A stretch of 64,000 bases of DNA. Source: Kiloniella litopenaei (lineage in GTDB: Bacteria > Pseudomonadota > Alphaproteobacteria > Kiloniellales > Kiloniellaceae). Where the stretch lies: NCBI RefSeq assembly GCF_000982415.1, contig NZ_LANI01000005.1, positions 1 through 64,000 of the forward strand, in the 5' to 3' direction. The first letter of the stretch is position 1, and each line of letters begins with the position of its first letter. The translations under genes and the position numbers were made by a program. This document shows, one piece after another, positions 16,301-24,207 of this stretch. The notes beneath the pieces were generated by a model. It did not search any database and was not told the origin of the DNA. It worked only from the letters and a program-made list of their open reading frames with translations.

Positions 16301-18222
16301 GAAGCAAAAGCCTCGTGGAAACCTTCGCGCAGGCTTGAGATTGAAATTTCCTGATCACCCGAAATCACCATGTTAAAATCGTGCATCCACACGCTTTCAC
16401 CGGTTTCAAGGGAATTAAAGTGATAGGGAATTTCACTAAATACCTTTAGTCCCATGTTTTCCAACATCGGCAAGACATCAGACAATGGAACTGGATTATC
16501 CCGCAAATAGATTTTGAATCTGACCTGCTCGGGATCAGCCCCAAGCGGGCGATACAGATTCATGGCCAAGCCGTCACCCTCAAGCGCCTCTTCGGCCCGG
16601 GTAATGTCAAAAACCGCATCGTTTTCGTTAAAGTGTTCCTGATAATTCACCGGGAAAGCTGCGCCGAGACGACGCATGGCCCGGATACCCTGTTCTTCAC
16701 CACGATCTTCGATCAAAACCCGTTCAAGGCGGTCTTCCCAAGAACGGCCTGCATCTGCAATACGAGCTTCCAGTTCGCTGACATCAACATCGGGCAACTG
16801 ACCACGGGTTGTTTTAACAATGAAGTGAACCCGCGCGAGAACCGTGTCGGAAAGATGGGTAAAGAATGCGCTGATCTGGCCATTATAGGCATTGCATAAA
16901 ATTTCCCCGATCTTGCGGCGCAAGGCCGTATCAAAACGGTCGCGAGGAATATAGGTTAGACAAGAAATAAACCGCTCAAAAGGATCTTTGCGCACAAAAA
17001 GTGCAATCCGGCGGCGTTCTTGCAAATGAAGAATACCATGCGATATCGCAGATAGTTCAGTACTGGAAATCTGGAACAGCTCATCTCGGGGATAGGTATC
17101 CAGAATATGGGTCAAACCTTTGCTGTCATGACTGCCGGCTTTAAACCCGGACTTATCCAGAACTTTCTTGACCTTGTGGCGCAACAGCGGAATATCGCTA
17201 GGTGAACAAGCATAGGCCGTAGAGGTCAAAAGGCCCGCAAACAAAATCTCACCGATCACTCGCCCCTTGGCATCAAAACGTTTCACAGCAACTGTATCAA
17301 GGTGGACAGCCCGGTGAACCGTTGAACGACGGTTTGCCTTCGTAATACGCAACAGAACAGGCTTGGTCATGAAATCCCGGACTTCTGCTGGCAAAGATCC
17401 AAAGTCTCTTAGACCGTCAAAAACATGAACATCAATATCACGCAGTAAGCCCAAAGAATCAGGATGTACCTTTAAAATCGCATTGGTGCCTTCGCCTTCA
17501 AACTTGTATTCGCGATATCCAAGGAAAGTGAAATTATCCTGGGTCATCCATTCCAGAAAAGAAATAGACTCGCTAATTTCAGTTTTGGATAGTGACGGCG
17601 GAGATTTTTTAAGCTCACCAATCACATCGTTCATCTTGCCAAGCATTGGCTGCCAGTCTTCGACGGCGGCTTTGACGTCTTCAAAAACCTTGGTCAGTTC
17701 ATGCGCAATCTGTGTATGACTTTCGACAACCTGTTCACTAATCTGTATGTGCATCACAGATTCTGTCAGAATACCTTTGCCGCCACCGTTTGCATTGATG
17801 CCACTTAACTTACCCTTTGCATCGCGGACACAGCTGAGAACGGGGTGCACGACAAGATGTACTTCGACATCCAGACGTTCCAGGGCTGCAGTAACTGAAT
17901 CTACCAGAAACGGCATGTCGTCATTAACGACTTCGATAATGGTATGGGACGATTTCCACCCGTGTTCTTCAGGTCGCGGGTTATAGACCTTTATTTTGGT
18001 TTCTCCGGCGTTGCGCTGCTGTAATTGCCCCCAGAGAGCCAGTGACGCCCCAAAGAGGTTATCTGCTGTCTCTTCACGCAAATCATCCGGCGGGACGTTT
18101 TCATAAAAAGTGCGCACAAACTGTTCAATCATCTGGGCTTTATCAGCACTTATTTTTTTGTGAACCAGCTCGACTACTTTATCAATACATTCAGATGTAC
18201 TGCTATTGCCATGAATGGCCAT
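13387..18222 (-). CDS. NAD-specific glutamate dehydrogenase, large (L_180) class
   Basis: The 1611-residue enzyme deaminates glutamate to 2-oxoglutarate and ammonia with NAD+, in the catabolic direction, in the cytoplasm. The length is typical of the approximately 180 kDa class. The N-terminal half contains the class's regulatory ACT-like and helical segments. The catalytic dehydrogenase core starts near residue 810 (GPVARGGLRWSDRREDFRTE) with the glutamate-binding GSKGGFVVK near 846, then PYLVVAADKGTATFSDIAN and the NAD-binding GVGDMSGDVFGNGML. The C-terminal helical domain ends at about 1600. The gene is monocistronic; its upstream leader contains a hairpin at 18275-18316. No frameshift is seen over the full length. 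Confidence 0.97.
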   Translation of the reverse strand: MAIHGNSSTSECIDKVVELVHKKISADKAQMIEQFVRTFYENVPPDDLREETADNLFGASLALWGQLQQRNAGETKIKVYNPRPEEHGWKSSHTIIEVVNDDMPFLVDSVTAALERLDVEVHLVVHPVLSCVRDAKGKLSGINANGGGKGILTESVMHIQISEQVVESHTQIAHELTKVFEDVKAAVEDWQPMLGKMNDVIGELKKSPPSLSKTEISESISFLEWMTQDNFTFLGYREYKFEGEGTNAILKVHPDSLGLLRDIDVHVFDGLRDFGSLPAEVRDFMTKPVLLRITKANRRSTVHRAVHLDTVAVKRFDAKGRVIGEILFAGLLTSTAYACSPSDIPLLRHKVKKVLDKSGFKAGSHDSKGLTHILDTYPRDELFQISSTELSAISHGILHLQERRRIALFVRKDPFERFISCLTYIPRDRFDTALRRKIGEILCNAYNGQISAFFTHLSDTVLARVHFIVKTTRGQLPDVDVSELEARIADAGRSWEDRLERVLIEDRGEEQGIRAMRRLGAAFPVNYQEHFNENDAVFDITRAEEALEGDGLAMNLYRPLGADPEQVRFKIYLRDNPVPLSDVLPMLENMGLKVFSEIPYHFNSLETGESVWMHDFNMVISGDQEISISSLREGFHEAFASVWHGQMENDGFNRLVLIAGLKVREVTILRAYCKYLLQAQIPFSQSYMEQTLANNPNITRMLVDLFLVRFMGKGTERDEQLADDLNKKINEALDGVSNLDEDRIIRRFRNVIECTLRTNFLQKTEEGDFKSYLSFKLNSEKITDLPLPRPYREIFVYSPDIEGVHLRFGPVARGGLRWSDRREDFRTEILGLVKAQQVKNSVIVPVGSKGGFVVKNPPPASEGREAFIDSGIECYKTFIRGLLDLTDNLVAGEVVPPERLIRRDGDDPYLVVAADKGTATFSDIANGVSADYGFWLDDAFASGGSAGYDHKKMGITAKGAWESVKRHFRELGKDIQNEPFTAIGVGDMSGDVFGNGMLLSDQTKLVGAFNHLHIFVDPDPDVAKSFAERRRLFDLPRSSWTDYNEKLISQGGGVFDRSAKSLKISKEMKDLFGIAEDELAPNDLLRAMLKSEAELLWFGGIGTYVKHSTETNGDAGDRANDALRLNGKELRCKVVGEGANLGMTHRARIEYAQNGGRVNADFLDNSAGVDCSDHEVNIKILLGAVEQDGDMTRKQRDKLLESMTDEVGDLVLRDNYLQSQAISVTANIGGRLLDRIARYMRSLEKQGLLNRAIEFLPDDEMVLERMKQGLGFERPELATLMSYSKISLYDELLGSNLPDDSYMEDTLIDYFPTALRKKFAKQIGEHRLRREIIATAVTNDMINRVGITFVYEVKEKTGMASCDIARAYTIAREVFDMNTLFDMIEGLDNKAPASLQATLLAECGRLIEQGTVWFLRHGAHPLDIRKEVNSYGKEVGTIADQLEKLLSKENTALLKKKIANFKAQGVPADIAKRIAGLRLLTPACDIVRLAHTLKMPVDTVGSTYFSIGERYGFDWLRSAAGRLPSESAWDKLAVTAIVDDLYGHQGELTARVLEAAGKTDRVEAAIKEWAESKRPLVNRTEQILAELNAAGKPDYAMLAVANRQLKNMVSS

Positions 18223-18902
18223 TATTCTTTCCTCGGACCGCTGTCGCTTTTTAATTATTGGGTTATCGCTCTATTCGACGTCTCCACCCCAGGTCCGCCC
18301 TTAAAGGTGGAGGACAAACCACGTTAACCTATTTCAGGACCATTGTTAGTAAAAAATACGTCGTCTACAGGATATTTTTTCAATACTTACAAAAGAGTAA
18401 AGTTATCCACATTATTTTCGCCCATAGGTTTAAAAAATTGGCGCCAAAATCACCAAATGGAAGAGAACAAAGTCAGTCCATTTGTCCTACCTATTTTTAC
18501 TATGGATACAGGCTATCTTGCCTTTTGATATCTAAGATCAGATTCGATCAGAGTCGGACTTATCCAGCGTTCTCAGCGTTCAAATTGTCATCACTTTTTT
18601 ATCTAGGTCTCTATTTAACACGGCTCTCGGTGATTTTCCTCTGTCCTTGGGGTGCTCTTTGCAAAATACCAGCCGAAAGCAGCGGGAGAACGTCATATCT
18701 GAATGTTTTTTTAAGGACACTTTCAGGCCGTAAAATACCCACAATACCCGTGCCTTATAAAGCAATACGAGAGTTAGGTTGTCCCAAAAGCACAATTAAT
18801 GCGCCCGTGTGACATCCAAATCTCTCTCAAAAGAATTAACAATGACACCTTTGTGGCCAGTTTATCAACGGCTTGCATTAAAACATCAGACAAGGTAACT
18901 CT
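18223..18902. other. 680-bp gap upstream of the NAD-GDH gene
   Basis: The part next to the glutamate dehydrogenase gene can fold into a hairpin (CTCCACC/GGTGGAG within 18277-18316), which would lie in the mRNA leader. Further on the gap is AT-rich and contains a consensus DnaA box TTATCCACA (18403-18411) and a TTGGCGCCAA palindrome near 18438. Long open frames here have no coding character. I see no RNA gene. Confidence 0.5.
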
Positions 18903-19076
18903 ATGAGCATGTATCGGATTAACACAGAAATTGCTGCGCGAATGTACACGAGCACGCGAATGACCGGGGGCATGGAAATGTCAACGACCATCGTCACGTC
19001 TGCTTGTTTAAATCTTCGCCACACGAGATCCGATCATGAATACTTCAGCTCTATCGCAGCAAAACAGCCTATCTAA
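18903..19076 (+). CDS. Small hypothetical protein (57 residues)
   Basis: An ATG 7 bases after AAGG opens a 57-codon frame (MSMYRINTEIAARMYTSTRM to the end SSIAAKQPI). The composition is Met- and Thr-rich and I recognise no family. Its 3' end overlaps the start of the next plus-strand frame by 41 bases in another frame, so at most one of the two may be real, or they are coupled. Low confidence. Confidence 0.3.
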   Translation: MSMYRINTEIAARMYTSTRMTGGMEMSTTIVTSACLNLRHTRSDHEYFSSIAAKQPI

Positions 19077-19389
19077 TTCCTGTAAGCTACCGAACTCCTA
19101 CCGATTTATCAGACTAAGCTTTTCGGTACCTTCGCTTTCAATAGACACAATCAAAGATCAACTGACTTTCAATCAGTACAATGTCTTAGCAGATTTATCT
19201 GCCTCTTCACCTGGGGGACATTACCACCTTTTGATAGAAGCAGAGGTTTCCGCCCTTGATCTCCCGATTATTAGCCAATGGTTCATCAAACGCGTTAAAT
19301 CTGAATTCGTTCACAGCAAGCTTGAAAATAAATCAGGTGAAATTATCGCCGAATGCAAACTTTATTGCGATGGTAACAGCAGTTTTTGA
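19036..19389 (+). CDS. Hypothetical protein (117 residues)
   Basis: The product is 117 residues without a signal peptide or membrane segment. After a Ser/Asn-rich start it reads as a compact alpha-beta domain (YRFIRLSFSVPSLSIDTIKD, then GHYHLLIEAEVSALDLPIIS and KSGEIIAECKLYCDG). The amino-acid make-up looks like a real soluble protein, but I recognise no family. It converges on, and overlaps by 28 bases, the exported-protein gene on the minus strand. Confidence 0.5.
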   Translation: MNTSALSQQNSLSNSCKLPNSYRFIRLSFSVPSLSIDTIKDQLTFNQYNVLADLSASSPGGHYHLLIEAEVSALDLPIISQWFIKRVKSEFVHSKLENKSGEIIAECKLYCDGNSSF

Positions 19390-19775
19390 AGCTGTGGATC
19401 ACTTAGAATTTTTGGGCAGTGACTGTCGAGCATCGCGATATAAAGAAAAAGATTACCGGATTCAGCTTTGAGCGCAGCCCGGTCCTCAGGCCTTAATCCC
19501 TGGTGTCGAACCAAGCGTGCCAAAGGCGTTTTTAGGGATTCTGGTGTCTTATCCAAAGCAAGATCAGCGGCACAAGAACAGTGATCTTCCATCTTCAAAG
19601 CATTTTCCGCACCAATTCTTTTCCCAAGTTCGGTGACACAAAAGTCTAGTGTTTCTTCGTGACCCAGACTATCAAAAGCCCTGACAGTACTAGGGAGAAC
19701 AAAGGACACAGCCAAACAGAGGCATATTGCACTCCACAAAAACCTATTCGGCCACAAGAACGTATTTGGTCGCAT
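19362..19775 (-). CDS. Exported hypothetical protein with four cysteines
   Basis: A signal peptide (about residues 1-33, hydrophobic LWSAICLCLAVSFVLPS, cleavage near VRA-FDS) precedes a 104-residue mature domain with Cys in DFCVTELG, DHCSCAADL and DSHCPKIL, a pattern suited to two disulfides in the periplasm. No family is recognised with certainty. It overlaps by one base (TAATG) the DUF2842 gene immediately upstream, so the two form one operon and their products may act together at the membrane. Confidence 0.75.
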   Translation of the reverse strand: MRPNTFLWPNRFLWSAICLCLAVSFVLPSTVRAFDSLGHEETLDFCVTELGKRIGAENALKMEDHCSCAADLALDKTPESLKTPLARLVRHQGLRPEDRAALKAESGNLFLYIAMLDSHCPKILSDPQLQKLLLPSQ

Positions 19776-19981
19776 TAACTCTCTTGCCCTTCACGCCGTC
19801 GTTTCATCCAGAACATTATCTTAATCACAGGATAAATCCAGACAAGCCCAACAAAGGGATAATATAAAAGATGAACAAAAGGGTGATCAGGCAGCCAGTC
19901 TGTTCCGATAGAGATAACCAGTGCAGAATAGAGACCCAGCAAAAGGAAAAAGACGAGATACCCAACAAGGTTTTTAACCAA
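19775..19981 (-). CDS. DUF2842 family small membrane protein
   Basis: The 68 residues hold two membrane helices (LVGYLVFFLLLGLYSALVIS and VHLLYYPFVGLVWIYPVIKI) joined by a short periplasmic loop, and a basic cytoplasmic tail MKRRREG. This matches DUF2842, a small inner-membrane family found almost only in Alphaproteobacteria and of unknown function. It is the first gene of a two-gene operon with the exported cysteine protein. Confidence 0.88.
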   Translation of the reverse strand: MVKNLVGYLVFFLLLGLYSALVISIGTDWLPDHPFVHLLYYPFVGLVWIYPVIKIMFWMKRRREGQES

Positions 19982-20228
19982 AACTGTAACTCTTTGAACA
20001 ATAATTAATAATGCAAATCGTTTGGTGATTTATATCCTGCAAGACAAATAAGAACCAGCATAAAAACATCACCATGTTTTAGGTTCTCTCTTCTTATTTC
20101 ATTAAAGAGTGTAACAAACAGGAAAAATTACATTTAAAGATTTGGCCTGTATGAACTCGGCTCAAGAGCTTTAGCCCAAGAACTATAACTGAGCAAAATT
20201 TGATCTACAAAATGGTATTAAAAACGAA

Positions 20229-20256
20229 AAAACCCAGCCTAAGCCGGGTTTTTTTC
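20229..20256 (-). terminator. Intrinsic terminator of the tRNA-Gly gene
   Basis: Downstream of the tRNA on the minus strand, AACCCGGC and GCTGGGTT pair around TTAG and are followed by TTTTTT. Confidence 0.85.
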
Positions 20257-20265
20257 AAGCAACAC

Positions 20266-20340
20266 TGGAGCGGGCGATGAGATTCGAACTCACGACATTC
20301 TCGTTGGCAACGAGATGCTCTACCACTGAGCTACGCCCGC
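20266..20340 (-). tRNA. tRNA-Gly (GCC)
   Basis: The minus strand folds into a complete cloverleaf: acceptor GCGGGCG/CGCCCGC, D-arm with AGCTCAGTGGTAGAGC, anticodon arm TCTCG-TTGCCAA-CGAGA with anticodon GCC, and T-arm GAGTTCGAATCTC. The discriminator is T and CCA is encoded. It reads glycine codons GGC and GGU. It is divergent from the prolyl-tRNA editing gene. Confidence 0.98.
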
Positions 20341-20506
20341 GTCTCTGTGTTGGTGGAGGGGTATTTACGTCACGAAGTTTGACATTGCAAGAGCTTTTTT
20401 CACAAAAAAATAATCCTGTATGATTCTTTCTGGTTTCAAAGATAAAAAAAACGAGGCATATCCTTAATTCTAAACAAATTTTGCAAAAGTACGCAGGCAA
20501 AAAAAT

Positions 20507-21040
20507 ATGACTGACACCCCCCCTTGTACCCCAGATGAACTCTTTCAAAAACTCGATGATCTAGGAATCGAAACAACAACGATTACTCATCCCGCCGTTT
20601 ATACAGTCGAAGAATCCAAAGAACACTGTGGTGACATTCCCGGTGCCCATACAAAAAACCTTTTTTTGCGTAACAAAAAGGGACAAATGTGGCTGCTTGT
20701 TTGTTTTGAAGATCGAAAAATCGATATGAAAATATTGGGTAAAGCACTTGGCGCAGGAAAGCTCTCTTTTGGTAGCGCAGATCGTCTGATGGAATTTCTT
20801 GGCATAACCCCGGGGTCAGTTTCACCCTTTACCGCAATCAATGATAAAAACAATGCTGTAAAGGTTGTTCTGGATAAACAGATGATGAAACAATCACCCA
20901 TAAATGCGCACCCCCTCACCAACACCATGACCACATCAATTTCACCCACAGACCTTGTAAAGTTTCTGTCGGCTATTGATCACTCGCCGGAAGAACTGGA
21001 TATGGATAATTTGACACAACTCGCACAGGACTTAACTTGA
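20507..21040 (+). CDS. Prolyl-tRNA synthetase-associated (ProX/YbaK-like) editing domain protein
   Basis: This 177-residue free-standing editing domain of the INS/YbaK superfamily most resembles the ProXp-ala (PrdX) group, which deacylates alanyl-tRNA(Pro) made in error by prolyl-tRNA synthetase. Family features visible are FQKLDDLGIETTTITHPAVY, the GAHTKNLFLRNKKG segment containing the conserved Lys of the catalytic site, and INAHPLTNTMTTSISPTDL near the end. Because most alphaproteobacterial ProRS lack the inserted editing domain, a trans-acting protein of this kind is expected. It is a single gene followed by a long hairpin at 21124-21160. Confidence 0.92.
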   Translation: MTDTPPCTPDELFQKLDDLGIETTTITHPAVYTVEESKEHCGDIPGAHTKNLFLRNKKGQMWLLVCFEDRKIDMKILGKALGAGKLSFGSADRLMEFLGITPGSVSPFTAINDKNNAVKVVLDKQMMKQSPINAHPLTNTMTTSISPTDLVKFLSAIDHSPEELDMDNLTQLAQDLT

Positions 21041-21123
21041 TCTCTTGCAGTTCACGTCATTCAATATCATCTTGTCAGGTAGAAAAATAACTTTCTAGGG
21101 TTGAGGCTCTGCAATTAAAACCT

Positions 21124-21160
21124 AAGTCTGGTGAAACCTGTGTTTGGAACACCAGATTTT
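21124..21160 (+). terminator. Long hairpin after the ProX-like gene
   Basis: AAGTCTGGTG pairs with CACCAGATTT (one G-U), with a second inner stem AAAC/GTTT, and TTTT follows. It is probably a weak terminator, 84 bases after the stop codon. Confidence 0.5.
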
Positions 21161-21216
21161 ATGGTTCCTGATTTTATGTGCTTCAGAGACTAATTTTAAA
21201 GCTCGGATATTAAACA

Positions 21217-22131
21217 ATGGAAGAACTCATCGGCAGCAACGCAACACCACAAGCTGATCTGATAAAAGATACAAATCAGCAAGATTTTGCCAAGGATGTC
21301 ATGGAAGCTTCCATGAACCAACCGGTACTGGTCGATTTCTGGGCGCCGTGGTGTGGGCCATGCAAACAAATGATGCCCGCCATTGAACAGGCTGTAATGG
21401 CCGCCAAAGGTGCGGTTAAACTTGTGAAAGTCAATATTGATGAAAATCAAATGCTGGCATCACAACTGCGCGTTCAATCCGTTCCAACCGTATATGCTTT
21501 TTTTCAGGGACAACCTGTTGATGGTTTTAACGGTGCTCTGCCGCCCAGCGAAATCAGCAAATTTATTGATACTGTTATTAAAAAAACCGGAGGTGCCAAA
21601 GGTGACCCCATAACCAACGCACTTGAACAAGCAACCATTGCCCGGGAAAATCAAGACGATATGGCGGCAATGTCCATCTATAGTCAAATTCTGGAACACG
21701 TTCCGGATAATGAACCGGCGCTTGTCGGTATGCTTGAATGCCAAATTAGTGCTAACATGGAAGAAGAAGCACAAGCGTTGTTTGATCAATTACCTGACGA
21801 TGTTAAATCAAAACCCGAGTTTTCAGGTGTTAGAGCCAAGCTGGAACTCGCTGGTCAAAGCCTTGATAACGAAGAAATTATTGCACTGAAAAATAAAGTT
21901 GAAAAAGATCAATCTGATAATCAATCACGGTTTGATCTGGCACTGGCATTACAAGCTGAAGGTAATCACGAAGAAGCCGCAGATCATTTGTTGTATATCA
22001 TCAAACACGATCGCGAATGGAATGATGACGCAGCCCGTATTCAGCTTTTGAAATTTTTTGAGGCTTGGGGCATGATGGATCCAATGACGATGAAAGCACG
22101 CGGCAAATTATCTTCGTTACTTTTCAGGTAA
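21217..22131 (+). CDS. Thioredoxin-TPR protein, CnoX/YbbN-like co-chaperone
   Basis: Residues about 17-125 form a thioredoxin domain with an intact WCGPC active site (Trp45-Cys49), cis-Pro in QSVPTVYAF, followed by a helical TPR-type region (about 135-300; DDMAAMSIYSQILEHVPDNE, FDLALALQAEGNHEEAADHL). That is the layout of CnoX/YbbN, a redox-linked holdase that hands clients to GroEL/DnaK. E. coli CnoX lacks the resolving Cys (SxxC), but alphaproteobacterial relatives such as Caulobacter's have CxxC as here, so it may also act as an oxidoreductase. The following LON-domain, Trm112 and DUF971 genes run in the same direction with short gaps and form a string common in Rhodospirillales. Confidence 0.95.
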   Translation: MEELIGSNATPQADLIKDTNQQDFAKDVMEASMNQPVLVDFWAPWCGPCKQMMPAIEQAVMAAKGAVKLVKVNIDENQMLASQLRVQSVPTVYAFFQGQPVDGFNGALPPSEISKFIDTVIKKTGGAKGDPITNALEQATIARENQDDMAAMSIYSQILEHVPDNEPALVGMLECQISANMEEEAQALFDQLPDDVKSKPEFSGVRAKLELAGQSLDNEEIIALKNKVEKDQSDNQSRFDLALALQAEGNHEEAADHLLYIIKHDREWNDDAARIQLLKFFEAWGMMDPMTMKARGKLSSLLFR

Positions 22132-22208
22132 ATTATTCATTGTCACTTCATAAGAATAAATAAAACTATCAAGGCGGGTTCCCCAATAACAATCTTCAAG
22201 GGCATGCT

Positions 22209-22880
22209 ATGACCGGTGGTATCTTCGATCCAAAGTTTAACGAGCTCCCGAACGAAATTCCTGTGTTTCCGCTAGAGGGCGCACTGTTGCTCCCCGGCGG
22301 AACTCTTCCACTTAATATTTTTGAACCTCGCTATCTGACAATGATCGATCATGCATTGGGGCAAGATCGGTGTATCGGGATGATCCAGCCCAATAGTAAA
22401 CCTGATCAAACTCTGTTAGATGATTCCAACACTCCACTATATAAAATCGGGTGCCTTGGAAGAATTACATCCTTTATGGAAACAGATGACGGACGCTACC
22501 TTATCTCTCTACAGGGATTGATTCGCTATAATATCGACAGCGAGTTAGCATCCGATTTTGGCTATAGGCGTGTCATTCCGGACTACACCTCCTATCGCCC
22601 TGATCTTGAAAATACCGAATCTGAAGATCTGGATCGCAACCGCTTGTTGTCCAGCCTGCGAAGCTATTTCGACACCAACAACATTGATGCAGACTGGAAA
22701 GCCATAGAACACACAAACAATCATCGACTAGTGAATACTCTTGCGATGATTTGCCCCTTTTCATCAGCAGAAAAGCAGGCGATATTAGAAGCATCAACTT
22801 TGATACAGCGTGCCGATATCATGGAAACAATCATGGACATGGCCGTGCACCAAAGTAACCAAAACTTTGCCAAACAGTAA
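22209..22880 (+). CDS. LON peptidase substrate-binding domain protein
   Basis: The 223 residues match the N-terminal substrate-binding (LAN) domain of Lon protease without the ATPase and protease parts: PNEIPVFPLEGALLLPGGTL, LNIFEPRYLTMIDHAL, then GCLGRITSFMETDDGRYLIS and a helical C-terminal part. Stand-alone LON-domain proteins are widespread and their role is not settled; a substrate-adaptor function is often proposed. The gene follows the thioredoxin-TPR gene after 77 bp in the same direction. Confidence 0.94.
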   Translation: MTGGIFDPKFNELPNEIPVFPLEGALLLPGGTLPLNIFEPRYLTMIDHALGQDRCIGMIQPNSKPDQTLLDDSNTPLYKIGCLGRITSFMETDDGRYLISLQGLIRYNIDSELASDFGYRRVIPDYTSYRPDLENTESEDLDRNRLLSSLRSYFDTNNIDADWKAIEHTNNHRLVNTLAMICPFSSAEKQAILEASTLIQRADIMETIMDMAVHQSNQNFAKQ

Positions 22881-22924
22881 AACACCCCTGATAAAATGAA
22901 GTCAGGGATTTATGGATAAAATTG

Positions 22925-23107
22925 ATGAGCAGTGAACCACGTGTCGACAGAAAATTACTCGAAATATTAGTATGCCCAGAAACCAAGGGGCCACTTGAAT
23001 ACGATGCACAGAATCAGGAATTGATTTCACGACAGGCAAAACTTGCTTATCCAATACGCGATGGCATACCCGTGATGCTAACAGACGAAGCAAGATCAAT
23101 CGATTAA
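22925..23107 (+). CDS. Trm112 family protein
   Basis: A 60-residue protein of the Trm112/UPF0434 (YcaR) family: [20 protein letters not shown] at the N-terminus and [20 protein letters not shown] at the end. Eukaryotic and some bacterial relatives bind and activate methyltransferases acting on tRNA, rRNA and release factors. Only one Cys of the zinc-ribbon set (VCPETKGPL) is kept and the usual CxxC partner is absent, which is common in bacterial members that fold without zinc. The ATG directly follows a TTG in frame; I chose the ATG. Confidence 0.93.
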   Translation: MSSEPRVDRKLLEILVCPETKGPLEYDAQNQELISRQAKLAYPIRDGIPVMLTDEARSID

Positions 23108-23122
23108 TCTGGGTAAATATCA

Positions 23123-23521
23123 ATGACCGGGTCAATTGAAGAAGATAATGCACAGAATTTTCATACTGAGCATTGGCCGACAGATCTGAAATATAAATCA
23201 GAACAACGGGCCCTTCATATAACTTTTGAAAACGGAGAAACCTTTGTCTTACCGGCAGAGTACCTTCGTGTGGAAAGCCCCTCTGCAGAAGTGCAAGGCC
23301 ATCATCCTAGCCAAAAGCAGATCCTGTCCGGACGGCGAATGGTCGGAATTATTGAAATTGAACCCGTTGGGAACTATGCCGTCAAACTAACATTTGATGA
23401 TTTGCATGACACGGGTATCTATTCTTGGCAGTACCTTTATAAACTGGCCACAGAGCAAGAAAGTATCTGGCAAAAATATCTGGATGAGATAGAGAAGCGA
23501 GGCCTTTCCAGAAACCCCTAA
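23123..23521 (+). CDS. DUF971 / gamma-butyrobetaine hydroxylase-like N-terminal domain protein
   Basis: The 132 residues contain one DUF971 domain (about 18-110): WPTDLKYKSEQRALHITFEN, LPAEYLRVESPSAEVQGHHP and the terminal FDDLHDTGIYSWQYLYKLA. In eukaryotic gamma-butyrobetaine hydroxylase this fold precedes the oxygenase, and in bacteria it is also found next to or fused with Fe-S carrier proteins (Mrp/ApbC), so an iron-sulfur role has been suggested. It starts 15 bp after the Trm112 gene, so both are in one operon with the thioredoxin and LON-domain genes. Confidence 0.93.
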   Translation: MTGSIEEDNAQNFHTEHWPTDLKYKSEQRALHITFENGETFVLPAEYLRVESPSAEVQGHHPSQKQILSGRRMVGIIEIEPVGNYAVKLTFDDLHDTGIYSWQYLYKLATEQESIWQKYLDEIEKRGLSRNP

Positions 23522-23580
23522 GGTTTGACAACAATCCTTAGCGCAAACAAATCTAGCCTCTATATAACTAAGGTCAGCCC

Positions 23581-24153
23581 TTAACCCTCGGCCAACAGGT
23601 GAAGGGCTATCTTTTTGGCCCTGGCTGCAGCTTGTTTATCACCACTGACCTGTGCGGTAACAATCGCCCCTTCTTTCAAGAGCATTAATTCAGCGGCCAA
23701 CTCTTCTGAATGGGAAAAGCCAGTTTTTTCAACTATTTTCAGGATTTCTTGTGTTAAAACACCTTTATGGCGCGCAGCAACTTGGTGCGCCAACTGCTTT
23801 AAATCAGAGAATTCCGCAGCTGCATTTATAAACAAACATCCACAGAAACGGTGCTCTGGAAAAGCTTTATCGTTAAACCACAGCTCCAAAGCATCAAACA
23901 TCGCCAGTATCTGATCCTTTGGCTTTTCTTCCTTAGTCATATAATTTAGCAACCACTCTCTGAACTGTTCATCACGCCGTTCCAAAACAGCGATGATCAG
24001 ATCATCCTTGGATGGGAAATGTTTATATAGCGTCATGCGCGCTACGCCGGCCTCTGAAACAATCTGCTCAACCCCAGTCGCGTGAAATCCTTGGGCATAA
24101 AAAAGCCCAAGTGCAACATCGACGAGGTGTTCACGTTTTTTAGATCGGCGCAT
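23581..24153 (-). CDS. TetR/AcrR family transcriptional regulator
   Basis: The first 60 residues hold the TetR helix-turn-helix (LVDVALGLFYAQGFHATGVE, then EAGVARMTLYKHFPSKDDL) and the rest is an all-helical ligand-binding domain with a Cys-containing RFCGCLFINAAAEF stretch. Proteins with this RxCGCLFINAxxEF pattern form a TetR subgroup near NemR/AcrR-like regulators in which the Cys pair may sense electrophiles (inference). It lies 54 bp downstream of the exported hypothetical gene on the same strand. The regulated gene is not clear. Confidence 0.94.
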   Translation of the reverse strand: MRRSKKREHLVDVALGLFYAQGFHATGVEQIVSEAGVARMTLYKHFPSKDDLIIAVLERRDEQFREWLLNYMTKEEKPKDQILAMFDALELWFNDKAFPEHRFCGCLFINAAAEFSDLKQLAHQVAARHKGVLTQEILKIVEKTGFSHSEELAAELMLLKEGAIVTAQVSGDKQAAARAKKIALHLLAEG

Positions 24154-24207
24154 TTCTTTTCATTCAGGTTTTATTGGACCTTTCGCTCAAAACCGATTTT
24201 GCAAAAT

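Noticed and set aside
18258-18812. 184-residue plus-strand frame upstream of the glutamate dehydrogenase gene
   Set aside because: Amino-acid content is that of random AT-rich DNA, with no family and no SD. Left as non-coding.
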